A stretch of DNA of 64,000 nucleotides from Lineus longissimus (taxonomy: Eukaryota > Nemertea > Pilidiophora > Heteronemertea > Lineidae): contig NC_088325.1 in NCBI RefSeq assembly GCF_910592395.1, forward strand, positions 9,798,109-9,862,108, read 5' to 3'. The position numbers were made by a program, and so were the translations under genes. Positions 1-33,469 of this stretch are shown in pieces (within the stretch, counting starts at the first letter, position 1; each line of letters starts with the position of its first letter). The notes under the pieces are model-generated. The model was not told where the DNA came from, made no database searches, and saw nothing but the letters and a program-made list of their open reading frames with translations.

Positions 1-2090
1 CAGTCAACAAAATTACTTTTTCTCATTGAAGTTTTTCCATTGCATTGTTTAAGAAGAAATTTTGTCTACAACATAAAAAAATCACGTATTTAGCATAAGT
101 TGCTAAAACGTTTTAGTTGAAAACAGCATTTCCTGCAATTCTTCCATTACTCTACACGTTTCTCGTGGCAGGAGTCTGCTGAATCAGCAGTTGGAGGGTG
201 CACACCTATCACAACAGCCTCCTCAATACTGACTTTCTCTCTGTCTGAGAGATAAGTCTGCATGGATTCCACTGGCATTTTGCGGAAAGGTTAGTGGTGA
301 TGTCATCATGACGTCATCGGGAGATCGCTGCCAGTTCATTACCATGGCATGGGAAGACATTCCAGATATTACGCGCCCCCAATTTGAAGCATTTGGCTTG
401 GGGCAATATGATTTTTTGCAAATTCCACCGGATGTATTGTGATAGTAGCAATATTGGTTGAATTTCCTGAATATATTGTCGATGTTCTTTATTTTTAACT
501 CTGTGAGTGGTGCATGCACTTCTAAGATATGGTGGAGGGCTAGCCCCAGGCAGACCCTTCTGATGTGTTCTATTCACAAATATCTATGGATCTTATTAAG
601 CAGTGGTAGCCGTACTTTTTAACAGGGTCTTTCACACTTTTGAACATTTCTGCTAGGATTGATTGGGACATGTCAGGGACAGATCCAACGGGGAGGGAAC
701 AATTCCTGCGGGGGATTTCCGAATTATCTTTTAAATTGACCCCTGAATTGCATCAATCTGAAGCAATCTGAATTAGATCATGTCATTCGAAAGGTGGGAG
801 TATTGAGCCCTCTTCTCCACAGAGTATTTCATCTGCCCCATTCTGGACCTTGTGGTCTAAACCCCCTTTAAATGTGGCCAGGGTATATCTGGAATAACCT
901 TGGTGGTTAAGATAATCTACCCCTGCCCATCCTAGTAACCATCAGAGCTCAGCAGCAGCAACTATCAAAAATAAAAGTTGACAACCTCTGCGGATCCGTC
1001 AAGAAATGATTGATAGCATGTAATTGTCTTTTATTAATATAATTCGTAGTATTATACAAGTGTAATTGATCAATTGCAGAACCATTCTACTTATAGAACA
1101 GCCTCCCACTGGTATTGATATTTGCTCGAGGCAATACTGTTTCACAACTCCAACAAGAAATGTAGTAAAAATAAACATTTGGTTGATGTAATAACAATTT
1201 GAAAAGTTTGTGTTTTTCTGGAGAAGATTTTGAATAATTTATTGAAATGAATAATAGTGAAATCAAAAGCAGAGTTCATTCAGGACATTATCGGTTCGAA
1301 CGTTCTACCAATATTGGGTAATGATTCGGCCTATATATAAATACATTTGTGGCATTTTTTTTAGCTTTGCTGAAAGTGTGCTAAAGTGAACCTTCTTTTT
1401 CAACTGCATTTGCTCTTCTAAGTGTTTTGTTAGTGCCACTACAGTTTGGTGCCAATGGAAAGTCTTAAATGAAAATGCAACAGCCTCTTGTGAAAAAAGG
1501 CAGGGCAAAATAGGAAAATTCACCAAAAACTAGGGCCGAGCACTGCTAAACCTCTTTAGCTGCAATGCTAATTTTGTACCAACCAACGTGGTTATGGTTG
1601 CGACATTGAAACTGCTGAAACGAGGCCCAATGCATTTACCTTTAAAGCAATGATTCTTTGCAATCAACTTGAATTCTCCACCATCAATGAACTGCTATCC
1701 TCCGGCAAATATTTTTCATCGCGGCCTCAGCATCTGGAGCTAAGCTGTCAACTCCATAAATCTTCACCGCTATGTCTTTCATCCTTCTGCTAAATAACTT
1801 CATTACTAGGGCTGCGTCTGTGACATGAGCCACCCCTAGGAAGTCTAGCAAGGCCACGGAAACATCTTCATTTGTTTCTTCTCAGTTGAGGGGAACTGTC
1901 CCTCTTGGACCTGGTTTGCCTGCTGAATGTTTCAACCGACCAGGTCTATATCGAATCTTGAAACGTTGGGTCACAATTTGAATCGAAAACTGCATTAGTC
2001 TATACCATTGCATTTCCCTTGCATTATCCTCCAAAGCAGGCCTTAGTATCGTATCTAAAATACTCTCGCAGTCTAATTTTAGAAGTGATT
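1..2090. other. Upstream region, no gene seen
   Basis: No exon of the kinase N-lobe or other conserved coding segment was found on either strand. About 1490-1565 shares AAAAAGGCAGGGCAAAATAG-type sequence with 20085-20160, so it is a dispersed repeat. Confidence 0.6.
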
Positions 2091-2513
2091 GAGCCTCATA
2101 GCTTAGTGGTTAACACTGCTGGCTACCCCGCAGTAGGGCCCGGGTTTGATCCCTTGGAGAACACAGGATTCTATTGCTGGATGAACCGGCGTGGCTTTCA
2201 AGGCTAAACTATTCCTGGCTCTTCACAGTCCTTCAAATCAGTAACCTCAGTTACATTGAATGTGACTTAAAACCGAGGTTCCTTGTATCTGGTGTCTATG
2301 CCAGGGCAGCTCGTTTAAGACCCGACCAAGTGAGAAACATGAGTAGCTTTCATGGACTCTACCTCTGGCCATAGTCTGAGTATAGGCCTGGCAAAGTTGG
2401 AGTCACTCGGCCAATAAACCCAATCGGCACCTAACCGTAGTGGCATGCAAAAACGCTCATTCCGCTTTGGAGGAGGAATACTCCCTGGAGAAACACTGAA
2501 GAAGAAAAAGAAG
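2091..2513 (+). mobile_element. tRNA-derived SINE
   Basis: The head GAGCCTCATAGCTTAGTGG with GGGTTTGATCC about 50 bp later looks like RNA polymerase III A and B boxes. A 300-bp body follows and the tail is GAAGAAGAAAAAGAAGG. A second copy is at 20840 and a tail fragment at 47773. Confidence 0.8.
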
Positions 2514-3321
2514 GTGAGGCTGGTCGAAGAGGATGACTTGCATGCAGCTGAAATTTGATATACCGCTGCATCACCTTGGATTCCTGGTTTAGGTGATGGT
2601 AATTAATGATCAGAACACGAACACGAATTTCACGTGTCCTAATACGTCATCCGTGCATCTAGGGTCGCGCATCCTCAATCACAATTTTCTGGGCGTGAAT
2701 ACTACACTGGTAACACATTTTATGCTGCGTGATTAAAAACGCTGAGAACTACCAATGGAAAGCGAGTGATTAAGTCACGTTGCCTTGGTGACCTGGTATG
2801 ATATGACGTCAGTAACCCGTGTCGGGAATCATGGTTTAACGATTGAAATCTTGCTCTAATTGGACGGCGCCGAGATTCTTAGGTTTGATTGTCATTCATG
2901 CGCTGCTAACGGGTGTCATTAACCCTTCAATGAAATCTGTAAAAAAGGACGTTTATCCAATAAATAATTAATTGTGACGCGTGAAGAAGTCCTCTGAGAC
3001 TTAGTACATCTCGCTGTTACGTCTGCTCGCGGGGTGCGAAAACAGATGAAAAACTGTTAGCAATGACACTCTGGCCCCCTGCGCAGACGGAAGCACCAGC
3101 AATGTCAATGTTTTTTGCTATGTGATGCTATAGTGTTTCGTCTTGTTGAAAATAGAAGGGTGCAGCACCCTGCCCCTCTCTGAAAGAGACAGATACATCT
3201 CCATTTTTGAGAACAAATCGCTTCCCTCTTGTTGAGGGACGGGTATGGGGCAGACGCCAAATCTGCTGGATTGTTGGATGTTACTATGTGTTGTCAGCGG
3301 GCTGGTACATGTAATGCAATC

Positions 3322-3506
3322 TACAGTCCAGATCACAATTGACATCCCATAAATAGCGTCATTGATGCACTACCCAGCACGTAGGTCGCGCTTAATATCA
3401 TAGAGATAAGCGCGTCACTGGTGTGTCATTGGCGCGCAAAACACGCCCATACGTTGCGCGTCACTGACGCGAAGCAGGATGGATGTCAATTGTGAATGGG
3501 ACTGTA
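3322..3506. mobile_element. MITE family B copy
   Basis: Family B has TACAGTCCNNATCACAATTGAC at one end and its complement at the other, a TA target and a CpG-rich core with repeated GCGTCA and GCGCGTCAC words. No ORF. This copy is complete. Confidence 0.88.
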
Positions 3507-4243
3507 TGATGCTCAATCACGTCAAGGCTGAATGGGTGAGGAAAGGAGTCAGATAAAGATTCAGCCATCAAGAAAATCAGCTGGCTCTTTTGGCTGACAC
3601 ATGTGTACCACCAGAAAATGGTGATCAATGGCTCTCCAATGGATGATGACAGTGTCAAAAAGTATCATTCTTTCCACTGGTTATTAGCATGCGCAAATGC
3701 TTAAGTCTGCTGCCCAAATTTTTAAAAGATTTTCAACCTCCCCATCAGGACATTCCTCCCCTTCTATCACCACTGTAATATCCCCAATGCGAAGTTACCT
3801 CCCGATACGGCAACATATAGTTCTTGACTGGTGGCCATAAAGGCTTTAGAAATAAGGTTGAAGTGATGGCAAAATCCTTCCACGACAGTGACGTCAGCAC
3901 TGGTGCCACTGGAGTCATCGTTAAGTAATCTGAATCTATTGATTATCTGGCTGCGATTTAAAAGATGAATCCATACCAGAAGCCTTGAAGAGGTTATTAG
4001 TGACAGAGTTTTTTTCTATGGGGGGCTTAGGTGGATGCCATGGGGTGTTTGCCATAGAAACCATGCTGAAAGTGTTATTATGATTTCCGACCCCAAGAGG
4101 GGTGAAGGTAGGGGGCAGGGGGCAAATGCCCTCTCCCCAGAAGTCACCGAAAAATGGGATTTGGGCTGAAAAATTTCAAAAAGTGTCATTATTGGAAGAT
4201 CTCTGTCTCAACTCTGTGGATTGTCATATGCAGATGAGGGACT

Positions 4244-4447
4244 TACATTGGAACCTCCCTAAGCGGACACCTCTCTATTAAGGACACGTTCTTCTCTATT
4301 AAGGACACGTTCTCTATTAAGGACACTACTTTTGGTCCCAAAGTGGTGGTTTCCATTCAATTTGACCTCTCTAGTCAGGACACCTCTCTATTAAGGACAG
4401 CACTTGTCAGTCTTGTGGGTGTCCTTAATAGAGAGGCTCTACTGTAT
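4244..4447 (+). mobile_element. MITE family A copy (upstream of SIK exon)
   Basis: Family A elements are 180-250 bp, with TACAGTRGAACCTC at one end and GAGGTTCYACTGTA at the other. They carry internal direct and inverted copies of GTCCTTAATAGAGAGG and sit at TA dinucleotides, like Tc1/mariner-derived MITEs. They have no coding capacity. Here I call the orientation with the TTAGCGGACACC end first '+'. This copy ends 110 bp before the SIK catalytic-loop exon. Confidence 0.9.
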
Positions 4448-4460
4448 TTCTCTGAAATGA

Positions 4461-24157
<19,697 letters not shown>

Positions 24158-25049
24158 TGACTTTTGCACATTTTAGCAGAATTCATTGCGGATTTTATTC
24201 AACTGATCTGTTGTGGGATTTGGCGATTTTACATATTTCATCCACGTGTTCCTGGTGTGACCTCCTGAACTGCTCTTTGGGAGACATTGACGTAGGATAT
24301 TGGAGGATTCAAATGGGCATCGTTCACAATCTTAGGGCACAATCTTCCCGAACTGGAAATGTATTTAAGTTCTAGTCCTTTTTTTTCCTCTAGCCTTCGA
24401 ATAAGAATATTGATAATAATGTGAATTTCTCCCCAAAAGTGATATTGGAATTTTGTCGGACCGAGACAATCGCAACAACTTCTTAATAATTTATGACTTT
24501 CCATTGTGTTATTTATTTATTTATTTCGCAGGAAGATGTTGACTTATCAAATTGCGATTGTCTGGGTTTTTCACAAACTCAACAGTTTAAATTTTAAAAA
24601 AAATATATTGACGTTCTGTTCCCTGAATATTTTTGTGGCCTAAAGGTGGCCATAATGGTCGATTCAGATCAAATTTAAATACTCGAGTTACACACACCTA
24701 ACGTCCAGCCAGGGAAATTTCAGGCCTTCTATTCAAGCCACTATTGCCATTGACACTACTGGTCAATTAAAAAAGAAACTAACCCCCGTCATGGGCCTAC
24801 CAAAATGAACACATACACTGGCTTATTGCAGTGGACGTTAGGCGTGCGAAACTTGAGTATATTAAAGAAACTGTGAGACTGGAGTTTTGTCATTCATTGC
24901 ATGAGGCCTGAGATTTTGTGCTACTAGTATTTGAGTTTTTGGTTTCTACCAAATTTCCGAAAAAAACCCTGTGAAAATACAATGCTCTGAATATGTGTTT
25001 ACCTTTTTCACATATTACATGTATGTGTTTGAAGCATCTTAGGAAGACT

Positions 25050-25840
25050 GAATGATCTTGTACTGTTTGTTATGACATGTATTTTCTGTTATAAGCTGTA
25101 CAATTCATTATAACCTGTACATTCTGTTATAACCTGTATGATTGATTATGACAGGCACTGTTATAACATGTACAGTCTGTCATTACCAAGGCAGTCTGTT
25201 ATAACTTGTACAGTCTATCATAACATGTAGGCTTACTGTCTATTATAACCTGTACAGTCTATCATAACATGTAGGCTTACTGTCTGTTATAACCTGTGCA
25301 GTCTATCATAACATGTAGGTTTACTGTCTGTTATAACCTGTGCTGTTGTTATAACATGTGCAGTTGTTATAACATGTGCAGTCTATCATAACTTATAGGC
25401 TTACTGTCTGTTATAACCTGTGCAGTCTGTTATAACCTGTACAGTCTATCATAACATGTAGGCTAATGTCTGTTATAATCTGTAGGCTAACAGTACATGT
25501 ATGTTATAACCAATAAGTCTGTTTAGCCTGTTGGCTAACAGTATGTTGTAACCTGTACGGTCAGTTATGACATGTAGGCTTACATCATGTTATAACAAGT
25601 TGGCCTAGAGCGTGTTATAACCTGCAAAGTCTGGTATAACAAGTAGGCTTGCAGTCTGTTATAATCTGTTCAGTCTTTTGTAACCAGTGCAGTCTTTTAT
25701 AACCTGTAGACTTACAATATGTTATAACATGTACAGTCCATTCTAACATGTAGGCTTACAGTCTTTCTGTTGTGTAATCACTGTACAGTCTGTGATAACA
25801 TGTACAATCTATTATAACCTGTATACTCAACACCTTTACA
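25050..25840. repeat. Degenerate TTATAACCTGTACAGTCT array
   Basis: More than twenty loosely spaced copies of TTATAACCTGTACAGTCT and ATCATAACATGTAGGCTTAC. It starts about 0.9 kb after the SIK stop and may be in the 3' UTR. No poly(A) site was pinned down. Confidence 0.85.
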
Positions 25841-27804
25841 TTACTCTCTGTACTATTTGTAATGTCTGACAGCCTTTCCGACAATCTTTTATCTAACTGA
25901 TGGTTTAGTTTAGAAACTGTTAACTGTCTGTTGTGTCCCTAGTGGGGAGGGGGGGGGGGGGTATTTTTGTATTGTAATAGTACAACTAGACTCAAATCGA
26001 AGAAAAATGTATGTAAATTAAAAAAACAATCGACAACAAAGTATGTACATTTTTGAAGTCGCTAATTTAATTGTATAATTTTCCACCAGGTGCGCTGTTT
26101 GCATAAATTATCCTGGTGCTAGTAGTAGTAGGGTGCTTCCCTTTAGGAGGGCTTGGTGTAATTACTGTTAAGAAGGTGCGTATCTGTGTTTTTGTGATAC
26201 AGTGTCGGTCCCGAGAGATTTTCTTTTTGCCAGGTCATCCATTTTATGCATTTTTTACGTCAAGAAGGGACAGCAAGTGAAAATCAGGAGTGTTCCAGTT
26301 TGCTATTGGAAGGGAGGGTATGTTTTGGACTATCTCTCATGGCGTGAACTACCTGGAGCCCCCCCCCCCCCAAAAGAAATTGCCACCCAGGGATTTGCGA
26401 TAGGTTGATAACAAAATGGATGGCTCATATCTAGTCTTCTTTTTCCCGGTTGATCTGCAGTATAATGCCAGTTACAGATTTTGAAAACATTTTTACAGTG
26501 GCTGACAAATTGATAGCTTTTAGCAATTCATATGCTGACTTTTCTGCAGTCGCAATGAAACAGGCCAATGTAATTCTTCAAAAGCCTACGCTGTTGTTAA
26601 AATTTTGTATTTTGAATTTTAAAATGTCCAATTGCAAAAATACATGCCGTTGTGTAGACTGATATACAAATACTATAAATACCAAGTTTAAACAAATTTG
26701 AATTTACGATAACTGCACTACGGCATTGTGTATTAGTGGATTTCTATTTAACTGGACCACAAGTATTTGCGAACAGCGTACCCCTTAAGGGAAAATCGCT
26801 GGCTCACCACAGTTGATGGTTGTACTTAGAATTAAAGTTTTTTCAATGAATGCAAGAATACTGAATTCAGACACAATGGTGGTTTAATACTTGAAAACTT
26901 TTTAAAAGTTTGGTAATCTGCCGTCACCTGGATATAACAATGACGACGCGACTGGAGGCTGTGCGATACATTTCTGTTTCCATGCTTGACTTATCGTGCA
27001 TTGGTAAAGAGGAATATTTCTGGTCCTGTAGAAAATGCTTGTGAAAATATCAAAGTGTACACTATTGTGAATTCTTCCAGACTAAATTCTAAGTCTCTCT
27101 CCTTCACCTCGCTAAGTCCCTGCCACTTCACCTTGTAAAGTCTGCTCACCAAAAATCAGTTGGAACTGTTTGAATGTTATCTAACATTGACGGTACTGTC
27201 TGAAAAAGTATGCTCTACGATGATATTTACCGAATGATAAAAACTGTCTAGGTGTGAGAAATGGCAGACACTCCCAAATGATAGTAAATATTTCCGAACA
27301 AAACGTGTCACTTTGACGTTATTTTATTGTCATTAGAATGTGACCTTTCATTAAAAAGGTCATGATCAGACATGTAGTAACAGCCATTGATTCACCATCA
27401 AAATCATGTATTGATTATTATTGATTAATGATTCTTTAGTGATTGATTGTACACGGAATATAGGTCAAAGTTTAAGATGACGAAGCATTTTATGATGACG
27501 ACATTTTTAACAAATTGAAAATTTTGATTAGATTCTTTTTCGCTATTGCCTCACCAGTTGGCACTCAGAGCAGTGCCAAGACTGCCTCATTTTGGCTTAG
27601 AACTCTAGCCTATTTCACACATGCTTCGCCCTTAGTCACCTCTTTGTCCTTCACGGGTTGACCTCAGGTGAACGCTGAAATGACGACAGCCACTTGATAC
27701 CCCAGAGTGCCTCTGTGTAGACCTATGGTAGTAACAGTTGTCATGAAGCACTTTTGTACAGACCCTGATCAGTGGAAAGCACTATATAAGGACTGACATC
27801 GTGG

Positions 27805-28055
27805 GGCAGCGGTAGCCCAGTGGAAGAGAGTCGGCCTCATATTCAAGAGGTCGTGGGTTCGACTCCCGGCTGAGTCGCTGCTAAGTTCCCCGACTGGTCG
27901 AGTTCAAGTGAGCACCTTCTGGTTGCTCCTTGAAACCCCTGATTGATTTCTGTGGAGACTGGGGTAATAAAATGATATCCCAAAAGTGCTTTGAACAGGG
28001 AAACGTGGTAAAGCACTATATGAGAACTCAATATTATCATTATTAATATTATATG
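27805..28055 (+). mobile_element. tRNA-derived SINE with ATT-rich tail
   Basis: The head GGGGCAGCGGTAGCCCAGTGG and the B box GTGGGTTCGACTCCC form a tRNA-like 73-bp start. The 3' end AAAGCACTATATGAGAACTC and the ATTATTATT-type tail suggest a LINE-borrowed terminus. A related 3' end (AAAGCACTATATAAGGACTG) lies just upstream at 27778. Confidence 0.85.
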
Positions 28056-29372
28056 ATTAGGCCCTTTCAGTCACATCAGTACCTTTGAATAAGGCTAGTC
28101 TGAGCATGATAAAAAGAACACTTCTGGCTATCTAAAGTAATATCAACGGGCAAAGACTCACTCCTTATGGGGAATTAGCCCCCCAACAAAAAATGAAATG
28201 TCAGTCATAAAATTTGAAATTGATAAAATTTGAAATTGGAAAAAAATTTACACAAAAATGTCCATGTCTTCAAATACGTCGTCTTTACCTCTCAACCCCC
28301 CCCCCCCATCATTTCGTAATCAGTATCATCAGAAAAGAAACCATCTGTTTATTATTGATAGTCTATGGATTCTGATAGGCTATATTGATTAACTGTAATA
28401 ACCTAGCAAAGAGCTATCGGTATGTTACAGAAATGTTTCGCTTCAAACGGTTCGGGCAAGGCTGAATGGTTCCAAAATAATTCCACTGACGTCAAGTACA
28501 ACTGATATCGTGTTTTGAGTGCGAATTTGAGGGTTGTTTTGTTATTCAAAACACTCCTCGCATCTTGCACTCTATCATTGTCCCCAAAGTACATACTCTA
28601 GTTACTCCAATCTAAGACCAGTTCGAAATATATTCAATTCTAAGGTAGATATCATTCACATGGACGTTCGCTGCCCTACATCATCTTGGATTTAGACAGA
28701 CAATGGGTTAACAGCACCAAGTTCTTCGATCGTCATGACGTCATTTACGGACTTGGCCTTGTTTCAATTTTGTAGTGGGTAATCAACCGGGCTTATATCA
28801 GTGAGACTAGAGTATGCTTGCATTGTGTCCAAAGGGTGTTAGCAAATTTTGAAAAGATCATACCGTGTATTCTATTCTGCTTGTAAATATTTAATGATTA
28901 CATCTGAGAATAACAAAAAAAAGATGAATCTTTTATTGTTCTGCCTAAAAATGTTATCAAATACATTAGAAAATGTTTCTTTCGACATGGCTGGATATTG
29001 TAAATTTCAATATGCTGGTAGATTACAAATATTCTAAAATTACTAGTATTCAGAAAATATTTTTTTCTTGTGTTATGTCAGAAACAAGATTAGTTTTTGG
29101 CCTGATTTTTCGTACCGGTATTGATTTTTTGTCAAGCTAATTGTGCCTCTCAATCAAATGACGGGATGAAAAAATGATGACGTCAATGATGTGCTGCCAG
29201 CTGCTAAAATGGTCACGCACAGGTTGCTTAGGAATATTATTACCGTAGTACATGATTTATCAAGTTGTGCAAGACTCATTAGATGGGCGTGCAAGACGCG
29301 TTAATCAATTGGCAAATCTCGTAACAATGTTTCACGCACGTCATAATGGTACTTCATCATATACTCCAGTAA

Positions 29373-29556
29373 TACGGTAGAACCTCTCTATTAAGGACAC
29401 CCTCAGGACTGACAAGTGCTGTCCTTAATAGAGAGGTGTCCTGATAAGAGAGGTCAAATTGAATGAAAACTGCCAATTTTAGTTTTCAAAACTAGTGTCC
29501 TTAATAGAGAGGTTGTCCTTATTAGAGAGGTGTTTGCTAAGGGAGGTTCCACTGTA
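29373..29556 (-). mobile_element. MITE family A copy
   Basis: Typical ends TACGGTAGAACCTC and GGTTCCACTGTA in the SIK-U2AF1 intergenic region. Confidence 0.92.
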
Positions 29557-29949
29557 TGTATGACGCTGAGCTGGTCGTTCAAAACCGAGAATAAAGTAAC
29601 TTATAAAAATGTTTATGATATCCACAGGAATTGCGCTCTCTGATTTGTTGAATTGATAAGACGGATCAATTGACAGGTTTACACCATATCATTGACTATG
29701 ACTTGCAGAATTTGACCTATAATTCTAATTTCAGTTGTCCTGTTCCAGTAATGTGTAAATTATCAGACAAAATGTCAATGCTAGTCCCACTTGTAATTCA
29801 ATACGAATATATTTTCCGTGTAATTTGAAAATGTTTGTCCAATAATGTCCATAGTCTATAATCTCTTAGTCTAGGTGCCAATTGAATGCAATCAACAGCC
29901 TCGCTCTGTGGTTTGTCAATTATCTTTGTGCTTATAATATAACTTATTC

Positions 29950-30690
29950 TTGTCTGCATGTTGATGTCTGGTTCATGTTGACACATGGTCCATGTCTGGT
30001 AGTCCATATTGACGTCTAGTCCATGTTGACATCTGGTCCATGTCAGGTTGTCCATGTTGATGTCTGGTCCATGTTGACATCTGATCCATGTCAGGTTGTC
30101 CATGTTGACATCTGGTCCATGTTGACATCTGGTCCATGTCAGGTTGTCCATGTTGATGTCTGGTCCATGTTGACATCTGATCCATGTCAGGTTGTCCATG
30201 TTGACATCTGGTCCATGTTGACATCTGGTCCATGTTGACATCTGGTCCATGTCAGGTTGTCCATGTTGATATCTGGTCCATGTTGACATCTGGTCCATGT
30301 TGACATCTGGTCCATGTCAGATTGTCCATGTTGATGTCTGGTCCATGTTGACATCTGGTCCATGTTGACATCTGGTCCATGTTGACATCTGGTCCATGTC
30401 AGGTTGTCCATGTTGACATCTGGTCCATGTTGTCATCTGACCCATGTCAGGTTGTCCATGTTGACATCTGGTCCATGTTGACATCTGGTCCATGTCAGGT
30501 TGTCCATGTTGATGTCTGGTCCATGTTGACATCTGGTCCATGTTGACACATGGTCCATGTTGACACATGGTCCATGTCAGGTTGTCCATGTTGACATCTG
30601 GTCCATGTTGACATCTGGTCCATGTTGACATCTGGTCCATGTCAGGTTGTCATGTTGACACATGGTCCATGTTGACACATGGTCCATGTT
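29950..30690. repeat. Composite 17-bp and 14-bp minisatellite
   Basis: The 17-bp unit GTTGACATCTGGTCCAT alternates with a 14-bp unit GTCAGGTTGTCCAT in blocks. Because 17 is not a multiple of 3, long frames open in several frames on both strands. These are repeat artefacts, not genes. Confidence 0.95.
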
Positions 30691-31859
30691 GACAGCTTCT
30701 AAAACGTTCAAGTGGTTTTGATTTAGAGGTAAACTAGAGGGTTGGGGATGAAGCCAAAACTGCCTAAATCTATACTAGACATGTTTGGTGTAACAGATAA
30801 AGACAGTCTGGTAAATCAATTTTCATATTTAAAAAAAGTTTTTTTTTTCAAAATATAGTAACACTTCCTCCAAATTAAAAAATACCTGTTTTTGACTCAT
30901 AAAGTGAAAAAATTGTGAAATTTAAAACACCTGATAGACATCAACTTGTGATGTCTGATAGACATCAACTTGTGATGTCTATTAGATGTCCATTAGTTGT
31001 TTGATAGACTTCACCAGAAGTTTTCTTGTGTAGAGGGCAGCGCCTTTAAATGTGTAACTGAATGTGAACACCAATGTTGGTAGAATGTTGGTATAAGCTC
31101 AACAACTACTGTGTGAACATGTTTAAGCCATTTGATGTGCATCTGTTACAGATAGGCCTATTGCAGATGAAATAGGCCTACTGTACCGGCATCCCGTCTT
31201 AAACACATCGAGACAGTATTTTACCGGCCCAGGTTTAATTCATGTTTGTCGATCAATATAAGTTCAGAAATGAGAAAGATTATTTTACATAATGGGATGC
31301 TCAAAATGAGCAAAGATGGCCGTAGAGAAAAAATATACATGTATACTAATGTGTTTACATTAATTATGTGATGTCCGGTGTCCCTTTGAAGGGGACTATA
31401 GGCAGGAGCTAGGGTCTAATTGGAGGTCTTTTTGTGACCAGTGTAGGACTTGGTCATGTTTGATTTGCAATTAATATATTGGTGGTACAAAAACATTTTC
31501 AATTTAGGGTGACCCCTATTGGCAACTTTGTGTCACTTTACCTGGCTCCTGCCTGTATGCTCCCTTTAATACGCTCCAGCCAATGAGTTTGATGTCCCTT
31601 TAAATAATAGATTATTCCACTTTAAAAGTGGCCTTGGATGAGATTATGTATAGATACTTGTAGTTGTAAACAAATGCCAGTGTGCCTGCTGACGGTTAGG
31701 ACTCGTGTCAACTTGCTTTAGATTTACAATAGACGATACACGCTGATACACGGGCGTTTTTGTGTAGCTGAGGTGACACGGACTAGGAGTACTTGCTGTA
31801 AATTTCATGTTGGTTCCTGATGCCACTGCTTGATGGGCGTCGTTGTAATTGACGACCAT

Positions 31860-32170
31860 TTTGACCATAGCAACCCATTTTTACCATAGCAACCAACATA
31901 GCAACCCATATGCGGGCATAGCAACCAAAATAGCAATGCATGGGTGAGCATAGTAACCAACATAGCAACGCATGTGCCAGCATAGCAACCAACATAGCAA
32001 CCCATATGCGGGCATAGGAACCAAAATAGCAATGAATGGGTGAACATAGCAACCAAAAAATGGCATTTTCTGGCTGAGATTTGCATAGCGACCAACATAG
32101 CAAGTACTGTGTGTACATAGTAACCGGCATAGCAACGCATATGCGTGCATAGCAACGCATATGTGTGCAT
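31860..32170. repeat. CATAGCAACC array
   Basis: About fifteen copies of CATAGCAACC with spacers such as CATATGCGGG and GCATGTGCCAG, forming larger irregular units. Minus-strand frames here look Cys-rich only because of the repeat. Confidence 0.9.
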
Positions 32171-33469
32171 AGCAACATCAGTACAGCTGTAGGGGCTACC
32201 ATGATCTGTTGGCTTTAACATGCGAAACTGCTCTCATTTGTATTAAAGTCATGATGGTTGTCAACACCAACATCGCCAGTCAATCAACCAACCGATCTTT
32301 CAATCAATTAATTAATTTAATCATACTGTTCAATACCGATGGGGTCATTATAGTCATCATTAGATTTATCCAGCTGTGGTGTCACGGACCAACGTGTGTC
32401 AATTTATCATGATAAAGTTTGCATAATTTACAACGTGTAAAAAGACAAAATTGTATGTTTGTTTTTTTTGGCCAGGATGATGATTCTGCTGGGCCAAAAG
32501 TTAAAACTTTTTTCAATCGATTTTTTAGGTTAGTGTGACGTAATGTGGTATAGAGTCTTCTGTTCAGGTCTGGTTGGGTTGACCGAAAAAACTTTCGTAG
32601 AACTTGGAACAGTTGAATGACATCCTATCACCACGAGGAATAATTTTCGATTTTTTAAGCGGAGCTAATTGGACTGTTAGCATTATTTACACATCATGAC
32701 GTTATTTCTAATGAAAATCTAATGATAATAGGACCCTTATTGGACTCTGATTGGACACAATTGCTTAAATCTGCAGCCAATATGTCAGCTCGCTCATACC
32801 ATTCTTTACCCTGTGACAAGTTGACGTATTTACTTGATTAATGAATGTACTGCACATTAGATGTGCGTTTTTTGAGCAGGGAAATTATAGTCCCAGCTTT
32901 TGATCTCAGAATATCACTCCATCCCTCATATCAATAATCTAGTCAGAATATGTGTGAAAATTTGGAATAGGCCGTTAAGAAATTAATTTTTTCGATTAAC
33001 GTTACTCTGATTTGAAAAATTTTGTGGAGAGGGGATTTAATATATTATATTGTAATATTTTTTCGATCCATGTTCCGGGGTGTGGCTGGCTGAAACTTTT
33101 GAAAATTTTCAGCCAAAACACAATTTTTTGTGACTTGTGGCCGGAGCAAGGCAGATGCCCCGTCCCCCGTGCCCCCCCCCTCCCACTAGCTACACCCATG
33201 ATGGAGAACCAGGCACATAAACATGACCCGATCAAAAGATCCATTATCCTCTGTGAAGAACACTTTGTTTGTTTTGGTATTCCTCAAGACATTCATTTTC
33301 AGGAACAAACATTCCAAGAACTACCAAAAAATCTAAAAACCTTTTTTGGAAAAAACATTAAATTTAAGAATGTTGAGATAGAGACAAGAATCAGGACGGA
33401 GGGTGGCGTAAATCTAAAAACTAATTTCAGATGGCCATGTAAAAGAAATTCCAAATTTCAAGTCCAGGG

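Larger units (their letters stand above)
24158..29372. other. SIK 3' flank and intergenic DNA
   Basis: This includes the SIK 3' UTR, whose end I could not place, the TTATAACCTGT array and the SINE at 27805. Poly-G and poly-C runs occur at 25948 and 26361. No conserved exon was recognised on either strand. Confidence 0.6.

Noticed and set aside
27805-27880. A tRNA-like sequence with good A and B boxes that could be a tRNA gene.
   Set aside because: The anticodon arm is poor, and the sequence continues into a SINE body and tail, so it is a SINE head.
29798-30640. Several long frames reading MDQMSTW-type repeats.
   Set aside because: These are artefacts of the 17-bp/14-bp minisatellite, open on both strands.
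31783-32221. Minus-strand frames of 138-139 aa, rich in Cys, Leu and Ala.
   Set aside because: They are translations of the CATAGCAACC tandem array, open in more than one frame, with no homologous domain.
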